NCBI GenBank assembly: GCA_048213135.1
Contig: PS015059.1
Span: forward strand, 169,205 to 233,204
Source of the DNA: Reclinomonas americana ATCC 50394
Lineage: Eukaryota; Jakobida; Jakobea; Jakobida
DNA length: 64,000 bases
Direction: 5' to 3'
Positions 33,701 through 48,700 of the stretch are shown here, piece by piece (within the stretch, counting starts at the first letter, position 1; each line of letters begins with the position of its first letter). A model generated the notes under the pieces. It did no database searches and was not told the DNA's origin. It saw only the letters and a program-made list of their open reading frames with translations. Position numbers and translations under genes: made by a program.

Positions 33701-36700
33701 CGCCACAGCAGACTCCGATACCTGCCACACACGAGGGTCAACGCTGTGCTCGGAAGAGAACTCACAGTGTGCGCGACAGCAACATACCACGCGGAACAGG
33801 ACCGATGTTGCACCGCGAACAGTAACGTAGGCAGCAGTGGTCTGCTGACGATCACCACGAGTGGCGGTGACATTGAATTGATGTCTACATCGAGGAAAAG
33901 AAAGTGAGAATTAATTTGCCAGAATTGCAGACAATGAGCTTTCCCCCCGCAGTGGATTTACGCAACACTCCAATATTTGAGAGGCCGCCGGCAAACGTCA
34001 ACACGTTTGTGGTTTCCGCGACCACTTGCGGCAACTGACAGTCGCGACCCTCCACCAAGCACATCCAGCGGAATGTCACCGGCACCGGCTACATCACACA
34101 GCATAAATACTCGACGGGCGACAAAGGAGACACACAACAACGGCACACACACACGAAGAAGCGCACCTCGACAACGGGCTTGGTGCGATCTGGATCTACC
34201 AGGGTGGCGCGGATGCTTACCGGTGTGTTCGGGGCGACAATGCCGCCCGCTGCGCACAAAAGGAATTAGCGACTGGCGTTGCTCGGGAGTGCCGACAGCG
34301 GGAGTACGCAACACACGACGACGGTGAGATCAAGTCCGTGGGATGCTGCGGCATTCGTGTACAAATGTGTGTAAGCCCTCCTGCAAGAACAACAGCGACA
34401 AAGTGGTTTGCTCACCGGTAATGATGGTATCACGCGCGAGCGAGAATCTGCCGTAGTTTTCGTCGGTCTTGATGCGAACTTGCAAGCTGCTGTACTCGGT
34501 GGAGGCCTCCAAATCGGCCAGCGTACAGTACACCACCGAGGCGCTCGTCCACGAACATGACGGATCAAAGACAACATCAAAGTCCAGGAAGGTGACTTGG
34601 AATCGTGGATTGTGGCCGTAGGTGGCGAGCGGCGGTCCCGAAGCCTGCAACGACACCAGCGCAGTGGTGTAGGTAGGGCGCGCAGCTGAGAACATGAGCA
34701 CTGTCTCCGGAAGCAGTGTGCGCGCTGGCATCATGAAAAAAAAAGCACAGGTGTGAGCAACAGAGCACAGATCTCCTCCCTCTACCTCACGTGCACACGC
34801 ACCAATTTTCGGCGGCGAGCTGTCGCTGAAATCGAGCGTGGTGATCAGCGTCGCCTCAATCAAATACTGCGTGTTGAATGTCAGGCCCACGAGAGAGCAC
34901 GACACGACAGTGTTGGCGAGCAGGGGCCACGGGCACACGGCAGGCAGAGTGTTGAGCCACGGGGTCCCATCGACATACAGGCGCACGGCGGGGTTGCTGC
35001 CGGCGTTCTGTCGCAATGTTACACCCCGCCGTTCAGCAATGCTTGTGTGCAGAGCCGAGTTGCGACTGGAAAACGGTGCCGACGCTCGAATGGCCACAGT
35101 CACATTGTGCACATCCGATGTGGTGTTCTCGATCAGCACATTCTGGTTGATGGTGGTATCTGCACATTTCCACCGGCTCAGTCACTGCATTGCTTGCGCC
35201 AGGCACCACCACTACCAGCACAACCACTCACCCACGACGAGTCCTATGGCACCGACTTCGACAAATGCACCCGGAGTGCCACCGGCCGAGAGGTCTACAC
35301 ACACTCGATACGGCGACAAGTATCGCGACAGCAAAAAGCCAGTGGCCGCAACCTGCCGAGTGCTGACGGTCCACAGGTTGTCGGGCGCCAGCGCCTCCAG
35401 CGCACCGTCAGTGGCGTCACCCACATCGGCCACTTGCGAGCACGACGGACCGGGTTCCAGTCGCACCGCGCGCACAGAAACGCCAACACGCAGGCCTGCA
35501 AGAGAATTGAGTGAGACCAACAAACAATGTGCACAAGCGTGCGTGAGTGTGTGCGTCTTGCGCGTACCTCGTCCAATCAGGGTCAACACTGCCGACGGCG
35601 TGCCGGCGGGCAGCGACGGCGGAATAAACGAGTCCACCGAGGCTGCGGGGTGAGAGAGTGAGGTGCGGACATGACTGCGACACTTGCAGCGATGAAGAAA
35701 AACACGCAGATGCACACCAACAAGCAGCTGCTGGTCCTCCATGACTTTCCAGAAGGAGACCGGCGCTCCACCGGCCACGGTGTCGAGACACACGCTGTAG
35801 TCGCCGGGAGGAAGCGCGCTGGTGAGCGTCACGGTGAGTGTCCTCTCATCGGCCGCATGCGTCCACGCCGTGGACGGCACGTCCACGCTGCCGGTCGGCG
35901 TGGGTGACAGCACTCGAGCGGAGCACGTGGTGGAGCCTTGCTCCAGACGAATGCGTCGTGCAAGCAGTGACGAGTGCAGACCAGTGCCCGTGATGGTGAA
36001 CCGCGGATTGGAGGCATTGGACGCCACCGCCAGTGGCTGCACACCAGTGGCCGAGGCTGCAGATACATGAGAAGAAGCGCGTCATTTTTCCAAGCATACG
36101 CGGGCACACAAATTCTCAGCAGGGGAGGTGACTCACCAGAGAGAACCTGCATGGCGCTGGCGGCCGCATAGGCACCGACTGGCGGGTTGGCTGACACGTC
36201 CAAACACAGCGAGTAGTACAGGCCGGCCTGCGTTGCCGTCGGGAATGTCACGAGCAGCACCGTCGCCGCCGGGTCACTGGTCGAGTCGGCCAGGATGCCG
36301 GTCACCGTTCCGCCACTGGCGCCAGCCGCAGTCGGCGAGCACGTGGGACTCGGCTCCAGTCGGGCGGCCCGCACACTGACGCCGGCGAGCAGACCGCTGC
36401 CCGTCACGCGCAGTGTTGAGGTGATGTCGCGGTCGAGCACGCGCTGCGGCGAGAACGAGTTGATGACGGCCACATACACGTCGCCGACTTTGTTGTAGGT
36501 TGGCGGGAGACGCGCGGTCAGGTCGACACAAACGGACCATTGGCCGCCAGAGAGACCAGAGCCGCCGACCACCAACGTCACTGCCGAGCCGCCACCGTTG
36601 AGGAGGGAGGGCGCGGAGGCGCACACTGTGCCCGGAGGAAAAGGCATGCCGACGGAGCACGACGGTCCCGCCAGCAAGCACACCGAACGCACACTGAACG

Positions 36701-39700
36701 ACACATCCAGCGCCACACCCACAACACTGACGACAGCGGTGGCGTCCTGTGTAAGCACACTTGGTGGTGCCGATCCACTCAGGCTCGCTGCGGGGAGGAG
36801 AAAAAGTGAGAGGATGCAACACGCAAGGATTGGCAAACACACAGTCTCACCGACAAAGAGCGAGGCGGTCGGCGTGCTGCCAAGGCGGACGTAGTTGGGC
36901 GAAGTGTTCCACGCCATGTCGGCGCACACGGTGTACTGGGCGGGTGGTAGACCGACGCCAACCGGCACCGCCAGGATGGGCAGGGTGGCGCCACCACTGG
37001 ACACGGCGCCGGCCAAGGACGAGATGCTTATGGACGACGCAGTTGGCGAACAGGCGATGGAGTCAGGCACCAGCAGCAGAGAGCGGAGACTGGTGGCCGA
37101 CAGACCGCCGCCTATTATGGCAAATACAACAGAGGAAGGGAGTGAGACCGACAAGCAAGACTCTTCCACAAATGTGCGTGCTCCCCGCACCGGTCAGCGT
37201 GAGAGTTTCCGACGCCACACCCGCAAGCAGAGTCGTTGTGAAGGCATTGACTTGCGGGGCGTATACTAGCCCGGCGGCCGCCGAGGCATTCGCTGGCTGC
37301 TGCACCAGGACACCCAGCATGCCAGCAAATTCGACGCACAGAGTGTACACACCGGTCGGTAGCCCGCCAGCAGGAACGGTGGCCACGGCCAGCGACGGAC
37401 CGGGATTTGTCAGCGCGGCGGCCAGCATGCCCCCGCCACCGACAGCGCACGTCAAGCCAGCCGACTGGAAGCGCACAGAAGCCAGCAAGGCGGTGCTGCT
37501 GAGAAGAGTGCCCTGCAGTGTGATTTGCACACTGGCGACAGATGGAACCACCACGGCCGGCTGTATCACGGCAACTCCGGCTGCGTCGCAATCATTCTTG
37601 TTTGTGAGCATCCAGAGAGGGTGGCATGGAGCAGAATGAATCCAGACTCACCAACATCGAGAGCGGCGGCATGGAAAAACGAGCCAGACGATGGTGACGA
37701 AGTAAAGTCCACACACACGCTATAGCGACCGGGCACTAGCTGGGGAGCGAGACTGGCGAGTTGAATGCCAATTGAGGCGTTGGCGGCGACGACGGTCAGA
37801 GCGACATTCGGCACCACAAGAGTGCCCGCCGCAGTGTTGGCTACCGTCGGCGTGCACGAGGCGCCAGGTTCGAGTCGAACAGAACGAATGATCGCCGGCG
37901 TCAGGTCGGGACCTGTCAACACGAACTGTGCACTGGGGTCTGATAGCAGCAGTGACGACGGGCCGACCGTCGCGACGCCTGCATTTGCGCGGTGCGCGGG
38001 TGAGCGCGCTCACAAATTATCCTTCTGTCTCTCTCTCGGTCTCTCTGTTGCGCACGTACACACCTGCAGAGCAATCGGCAGTGGCGGAAAACGCTGCAGG
38101 ACATGTGCACACTCCGTCGCCGGCGACGCCCTGCCTGCAAACACCACCATTCTGGCATCCGCAAACGCCAGCACAAGATGGCCCGAATCGTCCACTCAGA
38201 CACTCGGCGCAACCGACGCTCGGGTCAAAGTTGCTGAAGCAGGTGGCGCATCGTGTGCCAGGATCGTACCGAGCAACACACAGGCATCCTCCGCTGCCGT
38301 TGACACCATTGTCGCATCGACCACCATTCAGGCACGGCAGGCACACATTCATGCAGCTGGGGCCGTACGCAGAGGCAGTGCACACGCATCCGCGACCGTT
38401 GCGACCGCTGTCACACCTGTTGGAGCGCGCCGTGAAGGAGGGGGGAGTGAGTGTCAAAAATCTAGAGGAAATCAAAGTGGCGGGGCAAAAATCGAAACGC
38501 ACATGGCTCCAGCAGGGCACGCGCACACATCTACGCAGCACAACAATAACAAACGCAACAACAAAAAACGAGTCGTGAGCCACGCACATGCACCATTCTG
38601 CCAAGCGCACACTTCACGAGATACTGACACCCACCGGAACACGTGATGCCAAACTGATTGGACGGGCAGTCAGCTGTCGTGGTGCTCTCTGAATTCGAAC
38701 CATACACTACCACGTCCCCCGTCAAGGCCGCAGCGCGGATTGTGTACGACGTGAGCGCGAATAGTCCACTCGCAGTGAAGTTCACTGTCACCGCCGTGGA
38801 GCCGGTGACGGTCGGCATCGTGCGCACGCGACGCACGGGCACGACAACGCGGCGCACGGTAAAGTTTTGCGCATCGGCCACGTAGAGTGTGTCGGCAGCG
38901 GCCGTCACGGCCACGCGCGTGGGTCGATTGAACAGAGCCGCTGTGCGGCCAGCTCCACTGGCGCTCCCGGTCACCGCACTCTGCCCGGCGACGGTCCACA
39001 CGTAGCCGGTGGCCACATCGAAACAGCGCACCACCGAGTTCAGTGTGTCGGCAATGTACACGAGGCCACCGTCGCTGGTGACGGAGACGGACTGTGGATT
39101 CTGGAACACCACAGACGTACCGGCGCCGTCGGCGGCCGCACCAATCACTCCCGCTCGACCAGCGACAGTGCCGAGGAGACCACTGGCCACCTCGTACCGA
39201 CGAATCTCTTGGTTGCCAGTATCGGCCACCCACACGTACACACCCTGTGAGTCGGCCGCCACACTGGTGGGGTTATTCAGATGCGCGTTACTGCCCACGC
39301 CATCCGCAGTGCCTGTCACACCAGCCGCTCCGGCGACAGTGCTCACCGAAAAGGTAGAGAGCGACACCTGGCGCAACACGTGGTTGCCCGAGTCGGCCAC
39401 CCACAGAGAGCCGAGACCGTCGGACGACAGGCCGCGCGGGCTGCTGAAGCGAGCTGCACCACCCACACCGTTGTTGAACCCCGGCACTGCAATCGCGCCC
39501 GCCACAGTGGACACGGTGCCATCTAGCTGCACGCGACGGATTGCGTGCAGGTCGAGGACGAATACGTAGCCGAGGGCCTTGTCGAACGTGAGGTCCGTCA
39601 GTGAGGAGAAGTGAGCCGTGCTCCGCGTGCCATCGTCCGCACCGAACACGCCAGCTGTACCGGCGACTGTGGCCACGACGCCGAACATGTCGAGGCTTCG

Positions 39701-42700
39701 CACAACCCCGTAAGTGGCGTCGGCCATGTACACAGTGCTGCTGCTGCTTGGTGTCGCATTGTCGACAGCCATGCCGACAAGCGCACCAAACTTTGCCGCG
39801 CTGAGTCCATCACCGTCGGCGTAGCCCGAGTTCAACGTGGCACCGGCCACCAGCGACACCGTATTTGCAAACGACTGAGCCGAAGAGCCGCTTGGTGCTA
39901 GCTCGAGAGCCACCAGCACCGGAGCGCCACCATTGGCATTCACCGACACTGGCAGAGTGACCGAGGTGGCCTGCACGGACGTGGCGGAGCTGAGAGATAT
40001 GACGCTCGGCAGTGGCATGGTGGTGAATGACACGACCGGAGCACTGCGTTGCGCTGACACATCCGCAGTGGTGGCCACCAATTGCACAAAAAACTGTGTG
40101 GCTGGCGGCAGCGGAGTCAACAGCACGGTCAGAGGCACCGAGGCACTGCCAGACGCCGTGGACGGCATAATCACGGCGGCCGCCGATTGCGGCGCCGCCG
40201 ACAGGCCAGCCAAAGTGGTGGAGTACTCCACCGACAGTGTCGACGAAGCAGTACCACCGCCGTGCACCACACTGCCCTGCAACCACGCCGTGTGCGCACC
40301 CACACCCAGTGGCGTGGACGACAGCTGAATCACAGGCAGCGACGCTGTTGTGAAAGTGCCGACAAGACCCGTTTGGAGGGCTGTGCTGGGCGTCGCTGCC
40401 GTAATCATGAACACGTATGTGGTGGCCGGCGCAAGGCCGGACAGGTTTGCGATGATGGGCGTCGCAGTGTTGCCGGTGACCGTCGGCGGTACTCCAATTG
40501 CCGTCACGGCGGCCACGGTGCCTAGGGCAGCCGCGGATGTGGCATACTGAAACGAAATCGACGCCGTGGGCCCATTGTTGGCATTCGCCGTGGCCTGCAG
40601 CTGCACGCGTGCCGCCGTCAAGCCACTGGTGCCCCCAGTAACAACACTCGGCAGTGCCGGCGTGGTGAACTGTAGCACCGTACCGTATTGCGTCGGCACA
40701 TTCAGCACGGCACCCACCACGCAATAGTAGTAGGTCGTCGAAGGCAGCAGTCCGGTGATGTCAGCCGACACGCCCATCACTGTCGATCCGGCCACGGTCG
40801 GCGGCGAAGCTGTTGCCACTTGCCCACTGCCACCTGCGCCGACATTGGCGGCCACTTGGTCAAACATGAACGTCACCGTGGCAGTGCCGCCGCCACCGGC
40901 ATTGGCGGTGCCCTGCAGCGTGGCCACGGTGGCATACACGTCGGTGGCCGCCAGTGTCACTACAGTCACCGGCGGCAACGTGGTGAAGGAGGCCACAGGC
41001 ATCACCAACGTGCCTGGAGCATTCGTCGGCACGATTTCCACCGTCCAATAGTACGCGGTGATCGGCTGCAGAGCAGTGAGCGCCACATGCACCGGCGTAG
41101 ACATGGTGCCAGAGACGACGGCTGGAGTTGCGGTAATGCGCATGCTCGTCGGTACATTGGCAGCATCGATGTTGAAACGGAAAAACACAGCCACTTGCAC
41201 GTCGTCATTCGGTTGTACGGTGGCATTTAGCGTCACAGTGGTGGCCAGCAGAGCGCTCACCGCGCCTTGCAGTACCGTCGGCACCGGCAGGGTACTGAAG
41301 GGAAAGAATGCGGTGCGAGACGTCGGCAAGTCACCGACCGTCAGCACGATGCGGAACTCGTAGGCCGTCAACGGTGTCAGTGCGCTCAGGGGGGCGCTCA
41401 CAGACACAGTACCGGAGAGAACGCCACTGATGGACGATGGCGAGGCGGCCGCCGTCTGCAACATGGCGCCCATGGAGGTTGTGCGGTATTCAAACAACAC
41501 TCCCACCACGTTGCCGTTTGGTTGGATCGACGCCAGCAGGGTGGCCAGCGTCGCCTGCAGCGCCGATGCCGATGGCGGCGCATCGACCGTGTCCACACTT
41601 GGCGGTGTGAGCGTGGTGAATGACTGTACTGGCGTCGATTGCTGCAGAGGTACGAGTGGCTCGCCGACCGTGCTCACCGTCACGCGATAAAAGTACTNNN
41701 NNNNNNNNNNNNNNNNNGCGTCGCCGGCTGCAGACCGGACAGTGCCGCCGTAAATGTGGCCAGCATTGAGCCGCCGGCGGTCGCCGGCGATGCCGTCACC
41801 ACCACCACGGTGCCTGCGCCGCTCGACACCGCCGCCGACGTCAGGTCGTACTCAAACACAGCCGACACCGCCGTGAGGCCGTGCGGCTGCACGTCGGCCG
41901 ACAGTGTGGCGGTGCCGGCTCGCACCAGTGGTGCGGTCACCGAGACAATCGTCGGCGGCGCCAAAGTCGTGAAGAGTACAGTGGATCCGAACTGCGGCGA
42001 GAGTCCACTAGTCACAGCCTCCACGCGATAGGCGTACGCTGTCGCCGGCGTCAGCGTACCGAGATGGCAAGTCACATTCGTTGCACTGGCCGTGTTCGCC
42101 AGCGACGACGGCACCGCGGCCACTTGCACCGTGTTGGTGCCAGAGGTCACGTCGGCCATCGACGCTCCCACCACACAATAGATGCTGGTGATGCTGTTCC
42201 CCTTGGGGTCGACCGAGCCGCCTCCGTCGACAAACGTGGCCTGAATGAGAGACAGCGGAGTCGCAGTGGTGACCACTGGTGCCGGCAGCGTCGTGAACGA
42301 GCCCACAGGAGCCGAGTACTGCACCGGATCACTCGTGCCGGTTGTGCTGACCGCCAGCCGATAGTAGTATGTGGTGGCAGGCTGCAGACCACTGAACGTG
42401 TACATCACCGCCTGCATCGCCACCCCCGTGGCCACTGACGACGGCGACGCGGGCGCACTGACAAAGCCGGCGCCCGTGCCAGCCAAGAGCACGGCGCTCG
42501 ACGGTGCCAGTTCGTATCGCACAGTGACGCCCAGACCACCCGTCGTGTCCACACTGCCAGACACCAGTGCAGTCGTCGCCGTGAGTACCACAGAAGCAGC
42601 GGGATCCAGTTGTGCCGCCGGCGCAAAGCTAGTGGTGAAGCTCCACACGAGACCAGAGTACAGAGCCGTGCCTCCCGAGATCTCTTGCACAAAGGCACGA

Positions 42701-45700
42701 TACGAGTACGTTGTGTTGGGAATGAGACCAGTGACGGTCACTGCATACGTGTTGCCGTTGGTGCTGGACGACGTGGTCGGCACACCCGCCACCACTCCCA
42801 CTGTCGGCACAGGCATCGTCAGGTCGGCAGCCGTCGCACTCACTTGGATCCACGTGGATACAACGCGCCCATCGAACACGTTGATGGTGACTGTGCCCGA
42901 CAACACAGCAGTTGTTGCCGACACGTTGCTGGCATTGGTGGTGGTGTCCACGATGACCGTTGCTTGCGTGGTGAACGATGGCGACGGTGTGCTGAAGACA
43001 GGCTGCGCGTCGCCCGAAAACGTCACCACCATGCGACACACGTAGCTGGTGGTGGCAGAGAGGCCACTGGCTGTACCGTTCACCGTCACGTCACTGGTAG
43101 CACCGGTCGTGATGGGCGACGGCGAGGCCGCAAATGTGATTCCCATATTGCCGTTCAGTAGTGGCACGGTGGTGGCACACTGGAACGACACCGTCACATT
43201 CGGATCGCCATTCGGATTGACTTTACCCTGCAGCGCTACCTCCGTGGCTCGTGCGTTCGTCGGCGCGTCCAGAGTGGCCACCGGCAGCGGCAGTGTCGTG
43301 AACGTCAGTGGAGTGGTGGTGCGAGAGCCGCCAGTGGCCGTGGCCACGGCGCGGAAGGCGTACGCCGAGGCAGCACTCAGACCCGACACTGTCACACTCT
43401 TGGTGGTGACTCCAGTGCCGCTCAGCACCGAGCCAGCCACCGGCACCGATGTTCCCATACCCAACTGCAGCAGCGCATCCGATGCCGCATACTCGAACGC
43501 CAGCGTCACGTCAGGCCCATCCAGTGCGTCGACATCCGCACTAAGCAACACCGATGTGGCGCGTATGGTCGATGCAGCCTGCAGTACCACCGACGGCAAC
43601 TGCGTCGTGTGGCGCACCTCAAAGGCGGCGGCAGTCGGCGTGATGTTGGCCACCGTGGCCACCAAGCGCACCGTGTACGACGTGTTGACGGCGAGGCCGC
43701 TCACATTCGCACTCACGTCCATCGGCATGGCAGTGATCAGTGGACTGGGAGAGGCCGGTACGGTGACCGCGGTACCCGCACCCATGGCTGTCGCGTAGTA
43801 CTCGAACGACAGACTGACCGAGTCNNNNNNNNNNNNNNNNNNNNGGAACCGTTGCCAGTCACACTGCCGTTCAACGTGAACGACGAGCTGGTGACGGCGG
43901 TGGCGGCTGTGTTGGCCACGGTCGGACGTGCCAGGGTGGTGAATGACTGCACTGGCGCAGTGGCCGTACCAGTGGCCACATCACGCAGTTGGTAATAGTA
44001 GGTCGTCGACGGTTGCAGGTTGACCAGAGCCACCGTCAGATTGGTGACTACCATGCCGCTGGCGGTGGGCGGCGAGGCGGCCACCGCCGTGCCATTGCCA
44101 CCGGACACATCAGCAGCGCTAACACTGGAGTAGTCGAAGAACAGCGTGCACGAGCCGTTATTGGGATTGACGGTGCCCAGGAGGGTGGTCGAGCCGGCCA
44201 GCACATTGCTTGTGCCGGTGACGGCCAGTGTTGGTGTCGACAATGTCGAAGCGCTGATGAGGGCGCCGTACAACTCGCGTTGCGTTGGACACTGCACGAC
44301 GGCTCGGAACCACACCGTGGCACCAGCACTTAGTCCAGTAAGAGCTGCCGTGAACGGCGTGGTGCCAGTGACGGTGGCGGGAGTGGCCGATGCGGTGGAA
44401 TAGCTCGCCGGCGCCGTCGGAGGCGTCAGTGAGCGAATGGTGCTCGTGCCAATGTCGGCAGCAAACAACAGCGGTTGCGTGGTGCTACTGGGAATGAGAA
44501 CCAGACCCTGGAGATTGGTGAAGCGCGCCGTGGTCACCGAGGAACCATCTGTGGAGCCCGTCGATCCGTGCACACCGGCCACGGTTGACACGCTGCCGGT
44601 ACGCGTGACACGACGCACGGTGGTGCCACAGGCAACGTACAAGAGGCTGGCGTACCCATCGAACGTCATTTGCGAGGGATTGTTGAAGGTGGCCGCTGTC
44701 GCCGTACCATCTGCACCGCCTGCCACACCTTGCTGGCCAGCCAGTACATCCGACTGGCCGCTGGCCAGATCCACCCATCGAATGACCTGGTTGACCGAGT
44801 CGGCCACATACAGACGCCTGGAGGCGGCATCGAGCGCCACACCCTGTGGAGTGTTGAACTGCGGCGTTGCACCCACAACAAAACCGGCGCTGTCGGCCTG
44901 ACCGCTGACAGTGCGCACGGCGCCGAGAGCGGTGACGCTGCGTACTGTGTGTGCAGCTGCGTCAACAAGGAACGCCAATCCGAAACCATCGGCGACAATC
45001 GCCGTCGGCTGTCGGAAGGTGGCATACGCACCGGTGCCGTCGGCCACACCGACAGCACTCGGCCGTCCAGCCACCGTACGCACTGCACCCGAGCTCAGAT
45101 CGACAAGGCACACTCGCGCGTTGCCCGTGTCGGCCACCCACAGCGAGTTGGACGATGCGTCGTACGCCACTCCCTTCGGTGTGTTGAAGCGCGCCACAGC
45201 CGCTGCGCCATCGGCACGACTTGCCGTTCCCAGCTCGCCCGCCAGGGTCGTCACTGGGATCTGTGCCGTGTCAATCGCCAACTTGCGAATGGTGTGAGTA
45301 CCACTGTCGGCCACATAAACGGCACGCTGGCCGCTGGTGGGTACCGCGGCGAGGCCCCACGGATTGGTGAATGTGGCGGTGAGACCGCTGGTGCCGTTAC
45401 CGTTGCTGAGGCCGGCGGTGCTCGTCTGTCCGGCCACCAGAGCTGTGGTGTAGTCGAGAGCGGCACGCGAGCCAACAGCGTACTGGAACGAGGCCGACAC
45501 CGCACCGGAGCAAGTGTTGGCCACACCCGAGCCCTGCAACGTCATGTCCGTGAACGACACCGCCGAGGCGCCAGTGGTGGTGGCGGTCGGCACCAGTGGC
45601 AGAGTGACGTCTTGCACTGCGGTGACCGTGACGGGCGCACCGGAGCGGGCGGCCGTCACCAAGAACGAGTACGTGGCACCCGGAGCAAGATCAGCCACCG

Positions 45701-48700
45701 ACGCACTCACTGCTGTTGCCGTGTCGCCGACTGACGGCGAGCTGACCGTCAAGGCGCGCGCTCCGCTGCCCTGCATCCACACTCGTCGCACCGACTGTGT
45801 ACCTGACACGAGCAGGGTGCCGTCGGCCATGACTGCCACATCCTCTGCACCAGACCATGCGTCGGTGCCGGTTGTCGACGCCAGTGGACCGTCGGTCTGC
45901 GCACTGTACAACGTGGTGGTTTCACCGATGCCCGCCGTCAGCAGTCGCACGCCATTCGCGTCGGCAACATACACTGTGCCGCGTGAGCCGTCAACAGCAA
46001 CGCCGCGTGGCGTAACAAAGCGTGCAGAGGGGCCCGTGGAGCCGTCGGTGAGAGAACCGGCAGCGGTGCTGGATCCAGCCAGCGTGGCGCTCACGCCTTG
46101 AGGATTGGAGATGATGCGCACCACAGCTCCGGCAGTGTTCGTGTCCTCGGTGGCCACCAACAGGCCCGTCACCGAGTCCACAGCCACACTCCACAGAGTG
46201 CCGTACTGAGCGACAGTCGCAATGCCGTCGGCGAACTGTGTGGCGCCGCGCACACCGCTAATTTGCGTGATTGCTCCAGAGGCGACAGTGATCTGCCGAA
46301 TGCCGTTCGTGCCACTGACCAGCACGGCGGTGCCACCGGCCGCAGTTACCACGCAGTCTGTAATCGTGTCCGCACCGGGATCGACCCAAATGGTGGTCAC
46401 AACGCCCGCCATGGTCACTCGCCGCAATGCGTGATTCCCGCTGTCGGCCACAAACACGTCGGTGCCGACCTTGTTCTGGCACAAACCACGCGGTTGAGAG
46501 AAGCGCGCCGTGGCGCCGGTGCCGTTGGTCAGATTAGCTATGGTGAGTGAGCCGGCCAGAATCGTCAGTGTGCCGTCGGTTGCCAGTTGGCGCACCACGT
46601 GATTGTTCATCTCGGTGAATAGCACAGCGCCGCTACTATGTGCCAGCACGCCGGCCACACGATTGAGACGTGCATTGTACGGCGCGGCATCGTCCACTGC
46701 GCCAGAGGCAGACACGGAGCCGGCCACCGTCGACACTTGCGGGTACAGCATGCTCTTGTCGAACGCCACGTACACAGACACGCTTGCCGTCGCACCGCTT
46801 GCGCCAGCCTGCGCTGTAGTTGACACCGTAAAGCCAGTGACCGAAACGGAGGTGGAGGCCGTAGCGGAGAGCACAGCCGACGCCTTGGGTGCGTAGAACA
46901 AGCCTACCGGTCCAGCCGCCTGGCGGCTGCTGACAGGTTCGGCTGTGTCTCGCAACATGGGAATGTAGTAGTAGACGGAGCCGGGCTGCACCACCGCCGT
47001 GCTGGCATAACTGTATTGCTTGCTCACCGCCACGGACGACGTGCTGGTAACCGGTGCACTGTTCACGGCGGCGGACAGCGTCTCCGTGGTGACACCATTG
47101 TCGGAGTACGCGGCACGCAGAAGTCGGCGAATCGTGCCCGCCGAGTGCTCGGTCACGTAGACGGCGGAGAGCACGGCCGAAATGTTGGTGGGCGACACGA
47201 AGCGACCGCCGCCAACACCGTCGGTGGAGATGGCGGTTCCCGGTTCGTTCACGCCGGCCAGCAAGCGCGAAACGCCCCGCGTCTCAATCGCACGAATCGT
47301 GTGGCACGTGGTGTCGGCCGTCAGCACCCACGGTGACATGGTCGAACGGAACGAGTCCACCGCCAAGCCAGTGATGCCACCGGAGAAGCGCGCGTTGGCA
47401 TTCAACAGTGGCGTCGTATCGTTTTGACACTGCGCAGTTCCACTGGCACCGGCAACCGTGTACACCAGTCCGCCTGTGCTCACCGCACGAATCGAAGCCG
47501 CTGCGGAGGCCACGTACACAGCTGCCATTGGCGGGTACGCAGCGAAATAGTCAAGACCGATCGGGGACGTGAAGCGTGCCAGATCACGAATGTCGTCAAC
47601 GTTGCCGGGTGCGCCGAACAGGCCGGCGAGAAGGACTACGGTCGTCGGCGCAGCCAAGGTGATTTCTCGAATGACATGGTTGCCGGTGTCGGCCACATAC
47701 AGCAGAGAGCCGTCACTATTCGTCACGACGTCAGAGGGAGTGGAGAAACCGACATCGGTGTCGCTGCAGACGCCATCTGCTGCGAGCGCCGCTCCAGTAC
47801 CGCACAGAGTCGTGACAGTGGGGCCCGACAGCAGCACCTGCCGGACAGCATGATTGCCGGCGTCCGCCACATACAGCAGAGACTCGTCAGGCGACAGCGC
47901 CAGACCGCGCGGCCCATTGAAACGGGCCGGCGAATCCGTAAATGGGGTGTTCGTCGCACTCTGACCAGCCACCAAGCTCACCACACCGCCCGACGACATG
48001 CTTCGGATGGTGTGATCGGCCTCGTTCGAGAAGTACAGAGTACTACCGCCTGTGACCGCGATGCCCCACGGCTGCCCGAGCGAGCTGCCAATGGTGTCGA
48101 CCTGGTCGAGAAACGCATGCGGATCCTTGGAGACTTGAAGGAAAACGTCAAATGGCGCACTCGCGCTCGAAGCCGTCGCAGACAGGTCGACCTGAAAGTC
48201 TGTGCTGGTCGGAAACGTGACCTGCACGTTGGCCACAGTGCCAGGACTGCGCGTGGTGAATGATTGCACCGTGGTAATGACAGGAAGGTAGCCGACACCG
48301 GTGCCCCGGATGCTGAAATAGTACGTGGTGTTGGCGTCGAGACCGTGCGTCTGTGCGCTGAGGGATATTGTCTTCGCAGTGTTGGTGACGCCCGTCACTG
48401 CCGGCAATGGTGTCGTAAAGCCCTCGGCCCGCAGGGGACGGATAGCCGTGATGCGACTGGCAAAGGGATTGGCGTAAACCACGCCATCCCGGTCGACGGC
48501 CAAGCTGTCGACAAAGTAGTAATCGAAGTCGTCATTGGCGGAGATAATCGGCTCGAGTGTCACCGCATCCAATCGCAACAACGTGATACCGGCAGCTGCA
48601 AAATAGAGATTGTTGCTGTTGGATGGGTCAATAACAACAGCTGAGGGCTGAAGGGCAGCGGGAAGCTGTGCTCCGCCGGGAAGCGTAATCGTTTGGAACG

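Noticed and set aside
39801-43798. Long plus-strand frames opposite the giant exon, for example 40688-41230, 42371-43045 and 43049-43798
   Set aside because: They are antisense shadows of a GC-rich, codon-biased repetitive exon. Their composition changes with the sense repeats and they show no domain or splice logic.
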